From Cricetomys ansorgei (lineage: Eukaryota; Chordata; Mammalia; Rodentia; Nesomyidae), in assembly GCA_026225945.1 (NCBI GenBank), contig JAMJFZ010000597.1, positions 1,916,501 through 1,980,500 of the forward strand: a DNA stretch of 64,000 nucleotides, given 5' to 3'. The translations under genes were made by a program, and so were the position numbers. Under the pieces are notes generated by a model, which was not told the DNA's origin, did no database searches, and saw only the letters and a program-made list of their open reading frames with translations. Of the stretch, positions 1 to 13,958 are shown piece by piece. The stretch's first letter is position 1; each line of letters opens with the position of its first letter.

Positions 1-887
1 TCTCTGTTCCTCAAAGTATAGATGAGGGGGTTCAGCATGGGGATCACCACCGTGTAGAATACAGACATTATCTTGTTCTGTTCAATAGAGTAGTTGGACT
101 TGGGCATCACATAAATGAAGGTAATGGTTCCATAGTAGAGAGTGACTGCAGTGAGGTGGGAGGTACAGGTGGAGAAGGCCTTGTGGCGGCCCTCAGTGGA
201 GCGCATCCTCAGGATGGTGATGAGGATGTAGATGTAGGAGACGGCTATGACAAGCTGAGTCACCACAATGATGGAGCCAGAAGAGATAGAAGGGATGATT
301 CCAATAATGGAGACATCTGAGCAGGACAGTTTCAGCATAGGGGAGAAGTCACAGAAGAAGTGATCTATCTGATTTGGTCCACAGAAGGAAAGATTTAACA
401 AACAACCAGTAAATGTCCAACCATTCATGCAGCCACCCACATATGAAGCTCCCAACAGTAGAAAGCAGACACTGGGGGACATGAGTGTGGAGTAGAGCAG
501 GGGTGAACAGATTGCTATATAGCGATCATAGGCCATGGCAGCCAGTAAGAAGCACTCCGCTGACCCAAATGACACTGTAATACAGAGTTGGGCTTCACAG
601 GCAGCCACAGGTAAGGCCAGTCCATGTCCAAGGAGTTCCATAAGCATTATAACTGAGACTGAGGTTGAATATACAATGTCTACAAAAGCCAGATGACTGA
701 GGAACAGGTACATGGGCGTGTGCAGCTGGGAAGAAATTCTTATCAAAGTGATGATGCTGATATTGCCTAGTAAAGTGACAGTGTATACACCTAGAAATAT
801 CACAAAAAAGACTATACACAGTGTAGGATCCTCTGTTAGTCCCAAAATGATTAGCTCTGTCACAGTGCTGTGGTTTGCAGCCTCCAT
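1..887 (-). CDS. Olfactory receptor A' (OR5P-like), 3' end beyond window
   Basis: Odorant receptor GPCR of class II, read on the complement from an ATG at 887 and open to the window edge, where it ends in the [10 protein letters not shown] region. About 295 of an expected 310 residues are present. Visible motifs are an N-terminal NHS glycosylation site, GN in TM1, LHTPMY after TM1, [10 protein letters not shown] at the end of TM3 and [10 protein letters not shown] before TM6. It is the mirror copy of the gene at 38597-39529; within the coding sequence I noticed one synonymous difference, in the LHT leucine codon. A pyrimidine-rich splice acceptor (AG at the complement of 906-907) lies 19 nt upstream of the ATG, as is normal for an OR coding exon. 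No frameshift is seen. Family membership rests on strong resemblance to OR5P3. Whether the final residues are intact cannot be seen. Confidence 0.93.
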   Translation of the reverse strand, partial: MEAANHSTVTELIILGLTEDPTLCIVFFVIFLGVYTVTLLGNISIITLIRISSQLHTPMYLFLSHLAFVDIVYSTSVSVIMLMELLGHGLALPVAACEAQLCITVSFGSAECFLLAAMAYDRYIAICSPLLYSTLMSPSVCFLLLGASYVGGCMNGWTFTGCLLNLSFCGPNQIDHFFCDFSPMLKLSCSDVSIIGIIPSISSGSIIVVTQLVIAVSYIYILITILRMRSTEGRHKAFSTCTSHLTAVTLYYGTITFIYVMPKSNYSIEQNKIMSVFYTVVIPMLNPLIYTLRNR

Positions 888-905
888 CTCTCGTGTGACT
901 TGTTC

Positions 906-907
906 CT
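906..907 (-). promoter_or_regulatory. Probable splice acceptor of OR A' coding exon
   Basis: The AG on the complement is preceded by a pyrimidine-rich tract ending CCCTTAACAG and lies 19 nt before the ATG. OR genes usually have an untranslated 5' exon spliced to a single coding exon close to the start codon. Confidence 0.6.
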
Positions 908-1990
908 GTTAAGGGAAATGAGAATACTTGTTTATATAATGTTCTCATTTTGCACATTGATGGATTTCTTTGATTGTCCTCACACTTATTCATGGTAATC
1001 TCCTCTGCTCAACATGTAAATACAGCATCCCTTGAAACTAGGGTTTTGCCTTTTATCTTTGAATAAAGTGAGAGTGATGAGCCTCTCTGTCACCTGCTAT
1101 TTTTCTGTGTACTGTTTCCTAAAGGTTATCATGCAATACTTCACTATCGAGAGTTCTCTCCAATGGTCCAGCCCTATAATTTCAATAATCTATTTGTTCT
1201 CATGACACTCATGATTTATTGGAAATCCCACAAAACCTCTCACACTGTGTTCCCATACAGAGCTAATCTTTTCTTCCATCACTCCACCTTTATTTCATAT
1301 CTGAGTACTGATACTTCATCCACCCAGCATCTCCTGTCTGCAACTTGGGAGGTGGGCTAGACCCTCTTCTTCTCCTTATTCCACATATAATACATTGTAA
1401 TTGTATACCATTTATTTCCCAAATTATCACTTCATTAACATGAAAACATAGCTATCACTCCAAAGGTCATAGAATACTACTACTTTATTCTGTACTCAAA
1501 TAAGAGTGACCATGGCCCAGGAACATGCAGTCAGGTCGCCCCAACTACCATTATCCTGTATGATAATAGTGTTATAAGGTTTCTGTGGTTACAGAACAAA
1601 AGAAAACCATAACTCAAGTCACGTTACAAATATCTTTGTGGGCACATCAGGTAGGTAGGTTACAGCGATAATGGGAAAATCTCTGGTATCGTCTCAGATG
1701 CTGTCTGATTACACCCTTAACTTTGGGGTTGTAGAAGCTGGTGGTCTAAGAATGCATGCCAAATCTTTCATATAGTAGTCACAAGCATGTTATGTTAGAC
1801 ACGGGAATGGGCAATGAGTGGCTGTTTAGGAGTAGATGATAGCCCAAGAATATTTAACATAATTTTGGCTTTTTTTTCAGTTCATATTCCTCATTTCTTT
1901 TTTGTTACAAATGGGGTCGTGGCTCTGGTTATTTTCCTTTTTTAAATATTTATTTATATGTGCCTTTAATATTTATCTACTTATTTATTA
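908..1990. other. Intergenic DNA, nothing recognised
   Basis: AT-rich sequence upstream of OR A'. I see no coding region longer than about 66 codons and no repeat family I can name. The upstream untranslated exon of the receptor may be here, but I cannot locate it. Confidence 0.6.
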
Positions 1991-1994
1991 TTAT

Positions 1995-2154
1995 AGTGTT
2001 TTTGCTTGCATGTATATCTGTGTAAGGGTGGAAGATCCCCTGGAATTGAAGTTTCAGACAGTTGTAAGGTGCCATAAAGTTGCTGGGAATTGAACACGGG
2101 TCCTCTGGAAGAGCAGCCTATTGCTCTAAACTGCTGAGCCATATCTCCAACCCC
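1995..2154 (-). mobile_element. B2 SINE
   Basis: Reverse-complement B2. The tRNA-like head (ggttggagatatggctcag) is at the 2154 end, followed by the 'gctcttccagaggacc' box and the 'ttcaattcccagcaac' box. The body is diverged. Its mirror copy is at 37331-37490. Confidence 0.88.
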
Positions 2155-2159
2155 TTAGT

Positions 2160-5100
2160 TTTGTTTTGCATTTTGTTTACATATGTACCTCCCTTCTTTC
2201 ATTGTTTTTCTTTCATATCTCAAAAAAATATAAAATGGTAACATTTTTATTCATTAAATTCTTTCAGTATCTTCTCAAGTCTTCATGATATAAACGCATT
2301 AAAAGAATGCACATCACACATGTCCCTAAATATGATCTTGTCTCTCATGGTGTTTTAGCCCACTACTCAAACAAAACCAGCTGTCCATCAGTTTGGGGTG
2401 GTTTATCCTTGACTTTCAACAATATTTTCTCTACAAAGCCTTCTCTGACCCCTACGGATGTATCCGATTTCCTTCCTCTGTGTGGCATAGGTCTCGATAC
2501 CCAGTGAGGACACTTGGCTTTTGCTGAAGGCTTGTTGGTCTTTCATTCTTCTCAAGCACCATATATTCTCTTCAATAGGGGTTTTATCCTTCTCTTACAA
2601 ATATCCTGTGCTTGGGCACAAAATTGAACTTAAAAATGGTGGATACGTGCATGAGCAGTGAGCAGAATAGGCTCTGGGGATCAAGATATGAATATAATTT
2701 ATGTCTCCTGCCAAGGAATCCAGGCTTCAGGAAAAAAGTCCAGTGAACCTTTACTTCATGGAAAGTGCTACCACAGATCTACAAAGGATGGCTCTTGATT
2801 CCCTATTCTTAAAAACATATGCAGCAACATTGAGGTAAACCTTTAAAATGCAAAATATACATGATACACATCAACAGTTAGAAAATTGGTATATTTGTAA
2901 ATATATCCTTTTCCATTAAAAGATATTAATTTGCCTCTTAATGTATTATATATGGAGAATGCATATCATGTACACACACATGCACAAGCACAGTATCCTC
3001 CCGCGCCTCCCATCCTCCTGCTTCAGCTTCATGAGAGCTATATATAAAATTACAGGTTCGTGCCGCTATGGCCAACTTACATGTATTTTAATAGTGCTAT
3101 ATTTAAAGCTGTAATCTAAGGATGTAAGAATTGGTTTATGTTATGAAACTTTGCCCACCTCATTTTTGGCATACGCACAATAAGCCTTGAGTGAGTAGAA
3201 CATAACTTAATTGATTATCATTCTTTTCAGATACTCATCTTTTACAACTGTTAAACTGTCACACCAAGGAATCCACGAAATGGGTCAGCCACCATGAAAT
3301 TAACATGAAAGATATGATAAGTTATCAGAATAATCTATTACTTATGTGGTTTGGTTTTCTTAAGGCGATACTTCAAAACAATTAACTTTTGGGATCCAAG
3401 ATAGGTTTATCTACTTAATTTTCAGTAATGAAAAACACTAAGCCAAATCACTCCTTATGGCTCATTGATTTGTGTCATTCTTTGTTGATTGGAGAATTTA
3501 GGGAACTGAATATCCATGAGTGACATTCAGAGATATGGAATACTTCATAGAACCTATGTCATCCTCTTTGTCTTGATACTCAGGACCTTGCAGTCTGCAT
3601 TAAATCATTTCTCTAACTGTATATCCCTATAGCATATAGTCTTTTCCAACTATACCCCTTTCAAGACTCGTGTTAGAGGCTGCTATGATTGTCTCTGCGT
3701 ACCTACTAGATATAATAGGCATAGTATACAATTCTTTTTGCTAATGATGTTTATGCGGTTCTTGGAGATTTAAACATTTACCACAATTATCAGTATTATC
3801 AGCATTAATTATCTTTCACATATATCTATTCCTTAATGTTTTCAACTGCTTTTCCTTTAGTAAAAATAAGCATTTAGTGAGGATGGTGAGTCTGGGTTCT
3901 TTCAGTAAGTTAACTGTGAAGAGCAATGAATCGATAGTAGAACATCTATAGCCCATTCAAGAATGTCTTCTGCATTTTCTCCAGTGGATCTTAATTGTAT
4001 TCAAACTATACTAGAAACAGATATCTTACTGCTTCAATGTGAGCTCTACCATGAAAAGACTGTTTTTTCATCGTATTGATTGTCAATATTGCAGTGTACA
4101 CACTATATATTTTGCATATAAAATTATTAAAATATTTCAATAAAGCTGTCATGCCTAAACTGTTTTCTCTTTTCTAAAATTAAATGCTTATCATTTCTTA
4201 GAAAATTCATTCTATCCAGCTTGCCGGATCCTTTGAAATCTTTCTCTTCAGACTCTGAAAATACTTTGGTCTGAAGAACAAGACTACACACAGAGCAGCA
4301 TTTGTGCTCTGTGTTTCCTGCCTTCATCTCAGTTCAGTGGTGGCCATCCCACGTTCACATGACAGCATTAGGAGGTACCCTCTGCTGACTGCACAGACCT
4401 AGGGAATGGAGTCAGCCAAGGCAGCTGGCCATCTGGGTTAACCTGCACATGGCCATCTCTTTGGCTCCAAGCTTTTTGTTTGTTCCTTGATGTTATTTGT
4501 TCATATTCTGTAGCTTTGTTTTGAGATTTAAAGTAATGGTATCCATGAACCTACAGAGGTATTTTGTCACATAGCTGTGCTAAGAAACTTCTGTTTTCCT
4601 TTTATTAAAAATAGACTTTTTTCTCACATAATATACCCTGAGTATGGCTTCCTCTTCTCTACTCTTTCCAGTTCCTTCCCACCTTCTCTTCCATCTGGAT
4701 GTACTCCTTTCCGCCTCTCATTAGGCTTCTAAGGGTATAATATAATGCAATATAATATAATATAAAACAAAAACTGCCATTTGCAGTTGGACAAAAACAT
4801 ACATAAGAAAAAGAGCCCAAGAGGAAGCACAAGAATCAGAAATGCACTCATTCGTACACTCAGTAATCTCATATAAACACTAAACTGGAAGCCATAGTCT
4901 ATACACAAAGGACCTGGTGCAAGCTGTGCAGGCCCTGTGTGTGCCGCCTCAGTCTTTGTGAGTTCATATGAGCTTTGATCAGTTGATTTAGATGACCTTG
5001 TTTTACTGTTTTCCTCCATCTCCTCTTACACTGGTTCTGCCTCCTCTTCTGCAGGGTTCCCTAAGCCCTGGCAGGAGGGGTTCTTTGGAGTTACATAAGA

Positions 5101-7490
5101 ATGAAATGTTAGTGGTTTCAACTGATCTATGTTTTTGAACAATGTAACTTTCCTTTCCACCGGCCCTGGCTTTCTACCACACATTTCTGAGTGATCACAG
5201 TCTCTGATGCTGCCCATGTCTGGACTAAGGCATTTATATGTGTACTATGCTGAACACTGCCTTCCCTTCCCTTCCTCCCAATTCCCAAGTAAGTTCCTGA
5301 TCTCTAGACTGACATTTATGCTTATCACCGTGAGTCAGGGCTCTGAGCACTCTAATGTCCTCTCTCCATACTGCATCAGTCACTTGGGATGGAAAATAGG
5401 GCTCGTAGGACTAGGAACAGAATCCAGCCTTAGCATCAACATTTTTCTCTAGATTTATTTTCTTATATTCTCAGCTTTCAAGTTTAGCAGCAGTTGTGGC
5501 TGCCAGAGACCCATATTTTCATGGGGCCCTAGGTCCATTCTGTATAATTGTATCAGAAACACCATAGGACCTCTCTTGCTCACATTCTTAAACCAATAAA
5601 AATCCACCTCAATAAAACCCGCATCTCTTCCACTTACATTTAGAAACAGAGCTGTGACACTGCATTCCAAATGGAGCTTTATGAAGCTGTAGTCCATTTA
5701 CTTTTGTAAGTAGTTGGAGGCTGAAAACAACATGAACTATTGAAGACTCTTGCTGGTCAAGGATGCATGTGCAGTGGGGATGATGATGGATGACTCTGAG
5801 CACGATGGGAGAGAAAAGAGGCTCTTGGCAAACATGGCAACCCCTTGAGGCTATTGCTGCCTGTCCCTTTGAGAGAAAGGTCATTAGATTTTGTTTGTAC
5901 AGACATGATTTCTGGAACCAGGTGACTCACTAAGGCCTGGCTAGCTCTCTCTAGGGGACTTTGACATGAGATGCTGTTCTTGAGATTCGTTTTCATTGTT
6001 TACAAAATGTCATTGAAATGGCTTTGGGTTTCCCAGAGGAATATAGGGCAGTCATAAAAATACATATTTTATTAATTGATGCTAATGTGGTGACGTAAGA
6101 GGACTTCCCAGTTAAACATTAAATCAATTTGAAAATCTGTGTTCAAAATTAAAGATAAACATTAAATAATAAACATATTACTTTAACTTGTTTTTCATTT
6201 TCCTGAAGAAACATTAAGATGATGTATATAAATTCTGTATATAATGTTCACTCTTTCTAGGTTTCTAGAACCTATTTCTTTCCACCCCTCAACACGACTT
6301 AGAAAGGCCTTCTGAGGCACTTGAGCATGTACATTGCATTGCAGGAAATAATCCAAGTACATTCAATACCTGACTCAGCTCACTCAAACACTTCATCTTC
6401 CTTCTCTATGTCTTAAAGGTTTGATGCGGGCACCCAACATCTCTACAAGCCTTTGACAAGTACCAGAATGCAGAGCACCTGAAAGAGATTTATTGTGGTG
6501 TACACAACTGTCGTCATCTGCCATCTTATTCTGCACCATGCGTTTATTTCATGCGTCTTCGAGGATCATTTGCCCACGTGTACATTCTTCAACACAAAGC
6601 CATCAAAGCATTTTTCTTCTCCTGCAGGTGAAATACGACCTCACTGTGGATCTTTAAATGCCCCTGTAAGGCATCGCCTCTTCTGTCAAGTACATTCTAA
6701 GACTTGCAACCTGTAGGAATAAAGGCACCTCTGACCATAGAGGCAGACCTAAAGACCTTAGCCTCATACAACCATTCAATAAAACCATGATACAATTTCA
6801 GCATCTTACAATGACACATTGACAGTTCACACTGCTCAGAGACTTCTCAATCTTCTACTTAGGAGCAATCTCAGGAACCCTAAGGAAATGTAACAGACAC
6901 ACCATCTCTTCAAACCATATGTATATGGAGTGAGCATGCATCAGAACACCAGTCATGTAGACCTTGTTACTGGAGTTAGACAGTCATCTAGGAGACAAAG
7001 AGTACACTAGAACTTTGGTATCAAGCTCATTGAAATGAACCTCACTATGGATCCAGATATTGGTAGTGAAATAGCTACAAATTCACTAAGGAAGGAGGGT
7101 GACCCACTAATCCTATATCACACTACAAAAGAAAATTAGCTTAAAAATTGTCACTGAGACAAAGCCAAATGAAAGAAAGTAAATTTTTGAAGATAAATAT
7201 AAAAGAAAATACTTTGTTTGGAACCAAAAAATTAGGCACAGCACAAGAACCATAAACTATAAAGAATTGCAAAGCAGAAAGTGTTTTTGGTTACACTGGG
7301 TTTGTATGTTTTGAAATCATATGATGTAAATAATCATATTTTTTTCTTCCTGCCTACAACTATTTCCACTTTTCAACTGGTATTTCAGAATTAACTTTAA
7401 AATGTCTACAGAATTTCCCCAATTTTATAATAATTGCAATGGCTACATGGTTAAATTTATTACGTGAAGTTACATTTTATATTATTTTGC
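2160..7490. other. Intergenic DNA of the left arm
   Basis: No gene is recognised. At about 2970-3080 there is a diverged SINE-like stretch on the minus strand (cctcctgcttcagcttcatg), matching B1 or a relative. At about 4733-4765 there is a short (ATAAT)n tract. The stretch at about 3110-5990 is the mirror of 33480-36370, which has an older diverged paralogue at 53990-57660, so it is part of an ancestral OR duplication unit. Confidence 0.6.
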
Positions 7491-7498
7491 TAATTTTC

Positions 7499-7710
7499 TT
7501 ATGATTTATTTTTTATTATTTTATCATTACAATATGGCTGGCATGTGTACATGAATGCAGGTGTTTGACGAGTCCAGGAGAGGGCATCAGATACCTTGGA
7601 GATGCAGTTACTGGCAATTATGAACCATCTAATTTGGGTACTGGGAATTGAATTTGGGTCCTCTGGAAGAGCAATACAAGTACCTAACCAATGAAGTATC
7701 TCTCCAGCCC
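7499..7710 (-). mobile_element. B2 SINE
   Basis: Near full-length B2 in reverse orientation. The head (gggctggagagatacttcat) is at the 7710 end, followed by 'gctcttccagaggaccc', 'gatgccctctcctgg', and an A-rich tail at 7499-7530. The mirror copy is at 31767-31978. Confidence 0.93.
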
Positions 7711-8089
7711 TTTTCAGTATTAAATTTAAGCCAGGATACAAAGCAACCAGTTCTACTATGGCATATTTTACACGTCATTATACTTTGATATATATCATAT
7801 GTACTTTTTCTGTGGCCTTCATCACAAAACTACTTATTCTATCCGTAGTGTTCCCTCTTGCTGGTTCCTAATTGTTTTCCAAACATCCCCTCTTTCTGCT
7901 ATCATGTCCTATGCATTTCGTTACCTTCTGTCCCCCCTTCCACATCCTCCTTCTCTTAAGACTGCTTTCTGTCTCTCATTGTACTGCATCCTACTTTCAC
8001 ATCCTAGACATGCATGCACACATGCATATACTTATATAAAAATTAAATACAAACTCAGCATATAAAACAAAATGTGATATTTTTGTTTC

Positions 8090-8440
8090 AGGAGACGGAC
8101 TAAACTTTCTTAATATAGTTATCTCCTACTGCATTCATACTGAAAATGGCATCATTTCATTCATCACGACTTAAAAAATGAATGTCTCCGTGTGCACATA
8201 TGTATGTCCATGTGTAACACATTTTTTAATGTCCATTCTTACATTTATCAACGCCTAGGTTGGTTACATAGTTAGCTATTGTGAATAGTGACAGAGTAAA
8301 AATGGATACGTGAGTGTCTTCTTAGAATGTTGATTTAGATTGCTCTGGTATACACTAGGAGTTGTATAGCTGGATCATCTTAGAGCTCTACTCTTGGGTT
8401 TTTAAGAAAGTCCCACATTGATTTTCACAGTGATTAACCC
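8090..8440 (-). mobile_element. L1 LINE fragment (3' ORF2 region)
   Basis: Diverged sequence resembling the 3' part of rodent L1 ORF2 in reverse, including 'gtatacactaggagttgtatagctgg' and the following 'cccacattgattttcacagtg' region. It is heavily decayed with no open frame. The mirror copy is at about 31037-31387. Confidence 0.65.
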
Positions 8441-8479
8441 CATTTGCTTCCTTTCAGAGGTAAGAAATAGCTGTGCACA

Positions 8480-8838
8480 TTTATAGCCCTATCACTGACC
8501 CTGGAGTGGGAAGAGCTGAGACAGGAGCATCCCAAGGGCTCACTGACCAACAGCTCAGCTAAAACAGTGAGCATCAGGCTTTGTGGCTGCACAAGCCTGT
8601 AACCCTGGCACTGGAAGGAGAATCCAGTATATCTCATGACCTCACTGGGCTGCCAGCCTCTTCAAACTACAATCTTCCAGTTCAACGAGAGGCCCTGTCT
8701 CAGGAAGACAACCAACATCCTCCTCTGGCCTCTGCACCAACATGTACAAGCATGAGCACGCACACACTCATGTTCCTGCAATACAAACAGATACACACAC
8801 AATACAAACTACGTCTGCATATATGCATGCACACACAC

Positions 8839-8840
<2 letters not shown>
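8480..8840 (+). mobile_element. B4-like SINE
   Basis: Contains the B1-like 'ctgtaaccctggcactggaagg' and 'gaggccctgtctcaggaagac' segments, followed by the 'cctctggcctctgcacc...' and 'gcacgcacacac' tail typical of B4 SINEs. It runs directly into the (AG)n tract. The mirror copy is at about 30637-30997. Confidence 0.65.

Positions 8841-8841
<1 letters not shown>

Positions 8842-8896
<55 letters not shown>
8842..8896. repeat. (AG)n microsatellite
   Basis: About 27 AG units. The mirror tract at 30587-30633 is several bases shorter, so length has changed since the arms separated. The spurious Arg-Glu and Ser-Leu frames here are repeat translations. Confidence 0.95.
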
Positions 8897-8899
<3 letters not shown>

Positions 8900-8989
8900 A
8901 ATTAATAAATAAAAGCTGAAATGGAACAGGTACAAAAACAGACATGCAGAGCCATGAATTAGAATAGAGTATCCAGAAATAAATCTATA

Positions 8990-10260
8990 CTACCTTTTGA
9001 TAAAGATATCAGAAGAATGCATTAGCGAAAAGATAAGCTCTTTAACAAATGGGGCTTGCCTAACTGGATTTCCACATACTGAAGAATGAAGTTATATCCA
9101 TTTCTCACACCCGACAAAATAAATTCAAAATGAATTAAAAAAAAAAACCTTATTGTGTCATCTGACACTTCAAAAGGGACAAGAGAAAAACACAAGTAAA
9201 ATATTTCAAGATGCAGACATAAGATGTGAGGGAGATGTGGGCTGTAACATCTGTCACCCGGCATGTAACGTTAGGTCACAAAGGTTGATTGCGCTGATCT
9301 GTCTGACTAGTAGGTGTTGCTTTTCTCCCTCACCAACCCATGTTCATGTCTCCAAAGTTGTACATTCAGGATAACCTTCCCCAATGGAGAAGGACTATCC
9401 TTCAGTAGAGGACACGTGTAGCTGCACTCCCCTGCTAGAACCTTCAAAAGAAAGTCCTCAATACAAAGCCTCAGGAATTTCAGTAATTGACCAACAAAAT
9501 TAAATGAAATCTAAAGCTTCTGCATAGCAGAGGAGTCATCAGATCAAAGAGACAGCACACATAATGCAAAAAGAATTAAGTTTGATAACTGCATATTAGA
9601 GAGTTGATTACTATCCAGGATATATAAAGAACTGTAAAAATTTTACACTAAAAATAAAATTGATTCAATCAAGTAACGAACTAAATATACTGATCTCGAA
9701 AGAATTGACAATAGCCAATATGTATTGGAAAATTTGTTGAACATCCTTAGTTATTAAGGAAATGCAAATTGAAACTGCTTTGAGACTCAGCCTCATCTGA
9801 TTCAGATGACTATCACTAAAGAAACCAGAGGCAGCAAATGCTGGCAAGGGTGAGGGAAAAGATCTCATAAACTGCTGTTGAGGATGGGGGTGTTCAGCCA
9901 CCATGTAAATGAATATAAAGCTGCTGTTTTATTTACATATTTGTTTATTTATACATTGGTTTGTGCAGCAATCATGTAAATGAATATAGACTTTACTATG
10001 AACTACAACTATTATATGCCCTAGCTATACCCCCTTGGGTATACACCCAAGGCCTTTATATCAACATATTAGAAAGACACTTGCACATCCATGTTAATGA
10101 TTCACTAACCACAATAACAACAAAACAACTAACCTAGACATTTATTTGCAGCTTAAGAAAAATTGAAATATAAACAATGGAACTTCATTCAGCCATTAAG
10201 AAGTTTTGACATCCACAGGAAATAGATGGAGCTGAATTTATTAAGAAAAATAAAGTCAGA
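8990..10260 (+). mobile_element. L1 LINE fragment (3' ORF2)
   Basis: Diverged L1 in sense orientation. Recognisable ORF2 3' segments appear in order: 'aaagcttctgcatagcagagg', 'aacatccttagttattaagg', 'aaatgcaaattgaaac', 'ctatacccccttgggtata' and 'ttcattcagccattaagaag'. No open reading frame survives. The mirror copy is at about 29222-30493. Confidence 0.8.
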
Positions 10261-10309
10261 TTCCTACAAATATTCCATATTTTCTGTCATGTGCAGATCT
10301 AAATTCAAA

Positions 10310-10365
10310 TCTCTCTCTCTCTTTCTCTCTTTCTTTATCTCTCTCTCCCTCCCCCTCCCCCCCGT

Positions 10366-10405
<40 letters not shown>
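10310..10405. repeat. Compound (CT)n / C-rich / (GT)n tract
   Basis: (CT)-rich sequence, then a C run, then about 18 GT units at 10369-10405. The mirror (CA)n at 29065-29113 is about 12 bases longer. Confidence 0.95.
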
Positions 10406-10409
<4 letters not shown>

Positions 10410-10649
10410 CTGTGCATGTTTCTGATGGAGGATGGAAGGATAAGAAAGTATCTTAAGACAAAGACGAGCAAGGCAATAGAATACATATGATAGGAAAGCA
10501 GAAGTAGGCATTATTTGGGGCAGAGATGCCAAAGAAGGAGAGAGGTCAAAGGGAGGTGGGGACAGACAGTAGAGATGGAAATGAATCAGATGCATATTAT
10601 GAAATGCACAATAAAACACATTACTTTGTATAGTAACCATAAAAAAGTA

Positions 10650-10696
<47 letters not shown>
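10650..10696. repeat. (AAT)n microsatellite
   Basis: About 15 AAT units. The mirror (ATT)n tract is at 28773-28820. The poly-Asn frame over it is not a gene. Confidence 0.95.
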
Positions 10697-10697
<1 letters not shown>

Positions 10698-10699
10698 GG

Positions 10700-11913
10700 G
10701 GTGATCAGTGAAAACAAGAAGTTGTTTCTAATGACATAAGTTTTATATCAAATAATGTTTGTTTTGTTTAAAGAGATTTATTTAGAGTTTATGCTGTGCA
10801 AACATGTAGACTCACATTTCCATTTCTTGGTCAGCATTTAAAAGAAACAGCACTACGATGAAGTATTGAGAATAGTATAGTTGAATAAACAGTTTAATGA
10901 ATGAATAGTATAGCTATAAAAAAACCTTTATTTGAACTTTATTTATTAAAGCCTGAAGGAGATTAACATGTTCATGGAATTATCTCTAAAGCATTCTTAA
11001 TTAAAATTGTTCAGAATAATGAAAAATTGCATATTGAACATCACATGAATTTAGGAACAAGGAAGTATCCTTGATTGATCCTGAAAGAGACCATTCGCTT
11101 AGACATAATACTGGCTTTGGAAAAAAGTGTTTTAGTAACTGCACTGTTGTCTAACTTAGGAGTCCAATATTGGAGTGAAAACACATACATGTGAAAACAT
11201 CAATACTGGATGAAAGCATGCAGCACTTTCGTGTATAAACAAATATCTACCCTTGTAGCACCCTAAGGCACGACTACAAACCACATAGTGATGCTCAGGA
11301 CAGTAGTTCCATGCACCTGTTTCTCAGAGATGTCACAGATGATCACAGCCTAGCTCATGCTAACTACAATTATCCAAACCAAGTTCAAAACCAATTAGAT
11401 ATTCTGCAGTTGCAACACTGTCTGTTAATAATGAAGAGTAAACAGCCCTTGAGATTTTAAGGAATATCTCAGCCAGCAAGGTGTATATGAAAGCACTGAC
11501 ACATCCAATTTTTCTTTGTCTCATTGGACTTTTCTCCCACTGGAGTTTCAACAGAACGCTAGTAAAGATGAACCTGTCCAGTAGTGAGGCACTTATGGTC
11601 TAACATCACAAATGGTCCCAAGTCTTGAGTAAGAACACCCGGCTATAGCAAGATGATTCCTGGATCCTATTCTAATATTTGACCATCAGGTAACTTTTGA
11701 TCTTTTTATATCGATACATAGATGTACCAAGTGGAGGTCTCAAGGCTTCTTCTGACATTCTCAGTCTCAGGCACCCAGAACATCATCTACACTTCTTTTA
11801 TTAAATAATGTTTTATTTATTCTTTGAGAATTTCATTCAATGTATTTTGATCATATTCATACCACTCCAACTATTTTGAGACCCTCAGTTACCTCCTTAC
11901 TTAACCAATTCAT

Positions 11914-11967
<54 letters not shown>

Positions 11968-13958
11968 ATCACCTTTAAACCTATCAATTCCAGTTTGTTG
12001 GCCAACTACTCCTGGATGTGATACTTGTCTTGGAGTGTGATCAATATAGTAGGTGTCACTCCAGAAAACTGACTTTGCTTCTCCCAGATGTAATAAAATG
12101 CCAATAGCCACTCAGCCTGCCCTTCTTCGTGCTGTGGTTCTTGTCTGGCTTGAGCTTGTACAGATCTTATGCATGCTGTCACGATTGTTGTAAATTCATA
12201 TGTGCATCTGCCCTATTGGGTCTGAAAAAACAAAACAAAGCAAAACAAAGCAGTGTTTCCTTGAAATCATCCAATGCCTGTGACTCTTATAATCTTTCTG
12301 TCCTCTGTTCTGCATAGATCTCTGAGCTTTGAGAGAAGGGGTGTGATCTAGATGTCCCACTCAGGACTGAAAACTCGGAAGTCTCTTATTCTCTGTACAT
12401 TGTCCTGTTGGGGATCTCTGTGCTAATTACCATCTATTGCAAGAAGGTTCTCTGACGTAGGTGAGTCAGGTGCTGATCTTGGTATAGCAATAAATCATTA
12501 GGAGCCATTTTATTGTTTGTCCTTTTGGCTAACACACTAAACACTGTTTAAATGCAGGTGATAGGGAGTCAGATTCCTAAAAGTACATTCATCTACAAAT
12601 GGACACTTAAATTGGTTTCAGATCTTGGCCACGGTGAGTAATGTTAAGAAGAACATAGAAGCACAGATATAGCTCCAACATAGTAATTTCTGTGAACACT
12701 ACCCAGAAATATGGTTACTGGATCATATAGAAATTCTTCTTTTAGTGTTCTGGGAATCTCTAGACTGTTTTTCAAAAATAACTGTGCTAACTTAAAATCC
12801 AAAGTGGACTGTGCACTGACATCACCCTCAAGATTTAATTTGCAGTTGCCTGATGATTATAAAATAGAAAGTTTTTCATATTTTTATTACCTAAGTTGGC
12901 AATCAATAGAAAATATATTAGGATATTTCCTCTTAACAGTATTTCCTTAATAATAGACTATCTTCATTTTTTTTGTTCAGTTGATTCTCCTGATTAAACT
13001 ACTCACTCATTTTTTTATTGAACTAACTGACTTCTTGATAGTCCTTTCATATGAAACCATCTGATGCCCCCCTGTGGCTAACATAAGCATCTAATACTTT
13101 GCTAACATATTTCACATCATGCCATAACATAATATTACAGAATACATTTTTATTCATTCTACACAGCTCTTAATGTACAAATAATGGCCTCAAATAGATC
13201 TTATTTGTCATAGTTTATCAGGATTAATCTCTATGTGAAACTTCCATTTATGCTAGTCTGTAATTATATTAACCAGGTGGTATTAAGCTGCCCCAATAAA
13301 TTAACCTTGGGAATTTAGTATGGTCCAATACAGCAGAGCTCTGTTTCACTTCCAGAGTATGTCCAGTATATCCAATGTTTTCAAACACGAAGCCCAGGCT
13401 GGTGAGAGGTGCCACTATATTATTATATAGATGTAATATATGAAATGTGTCAACGTGGAAAGGAAAAGAAAGTTGCCCCTGGTTCTGTAATTTAATCCTG
13501 AAAACACACACATATTTGCTTTCATAACAGCATGGCATGTACTGCCCACAGTGATACATAATCACAAGAGGACTGGGAAGGGTGGGCTCCAGTGGGATTG
13601 AGAAATAGAGTTGAATTAGATATTGTAAACACCAGAATACATGCATCTCTTCAACCATTTGGGATCTCAGAATTCAGGGAATCTACACATTCATTCAACC
13701 TCCTGAGTGGATAAAATTTCACAACTGTTTGTGAGTCCTGTGTTCTGATATGAGTGGCTGCTCAGGTTATATCTGTGGCATTAAGATAAAACATGATCGA
13801 TATTCTGAAATCAAGCATGGTATAACTTGATTGGAAACTGTAAACATCAGACTAAATTGAGATTCATGTTTACTTCTTAAGGGACTGCATGTTGGGTGCA
13901 GTAAATCAATCATGAAGTCATTTAATGTATTCTGATAGCCACTGGCTTTTACTTCAAT
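10700..13958. other. Intergenic DNA with old repeats
   Basis: No gene is recognised. There is a (TCTA)n tract at 11912-11967 (mirror 27503-27557). A repeat at about 12110-12530 shares phrases such as 'ctcttataatctttctg' and 'ttaattaccatctactgc' with 52340-52700, so both belong to one rodent repeat family that I do not name with certainty. At about 12600-12860 an L1 ORF2-like fragment lies on the minus strand (ttggtttcagatcttggcca). Mirror copies are all in the right arm. Confidence 0.6.

Noticed and set aside
8581..8945. Frames rich in Arg-Glu or Ser-Leu, and similar frames at 10226-10739, 24145-24622 and 57858-58055
   Set aside because: They are translations of AG, GT, AAT, CTTC and TATC repeats.
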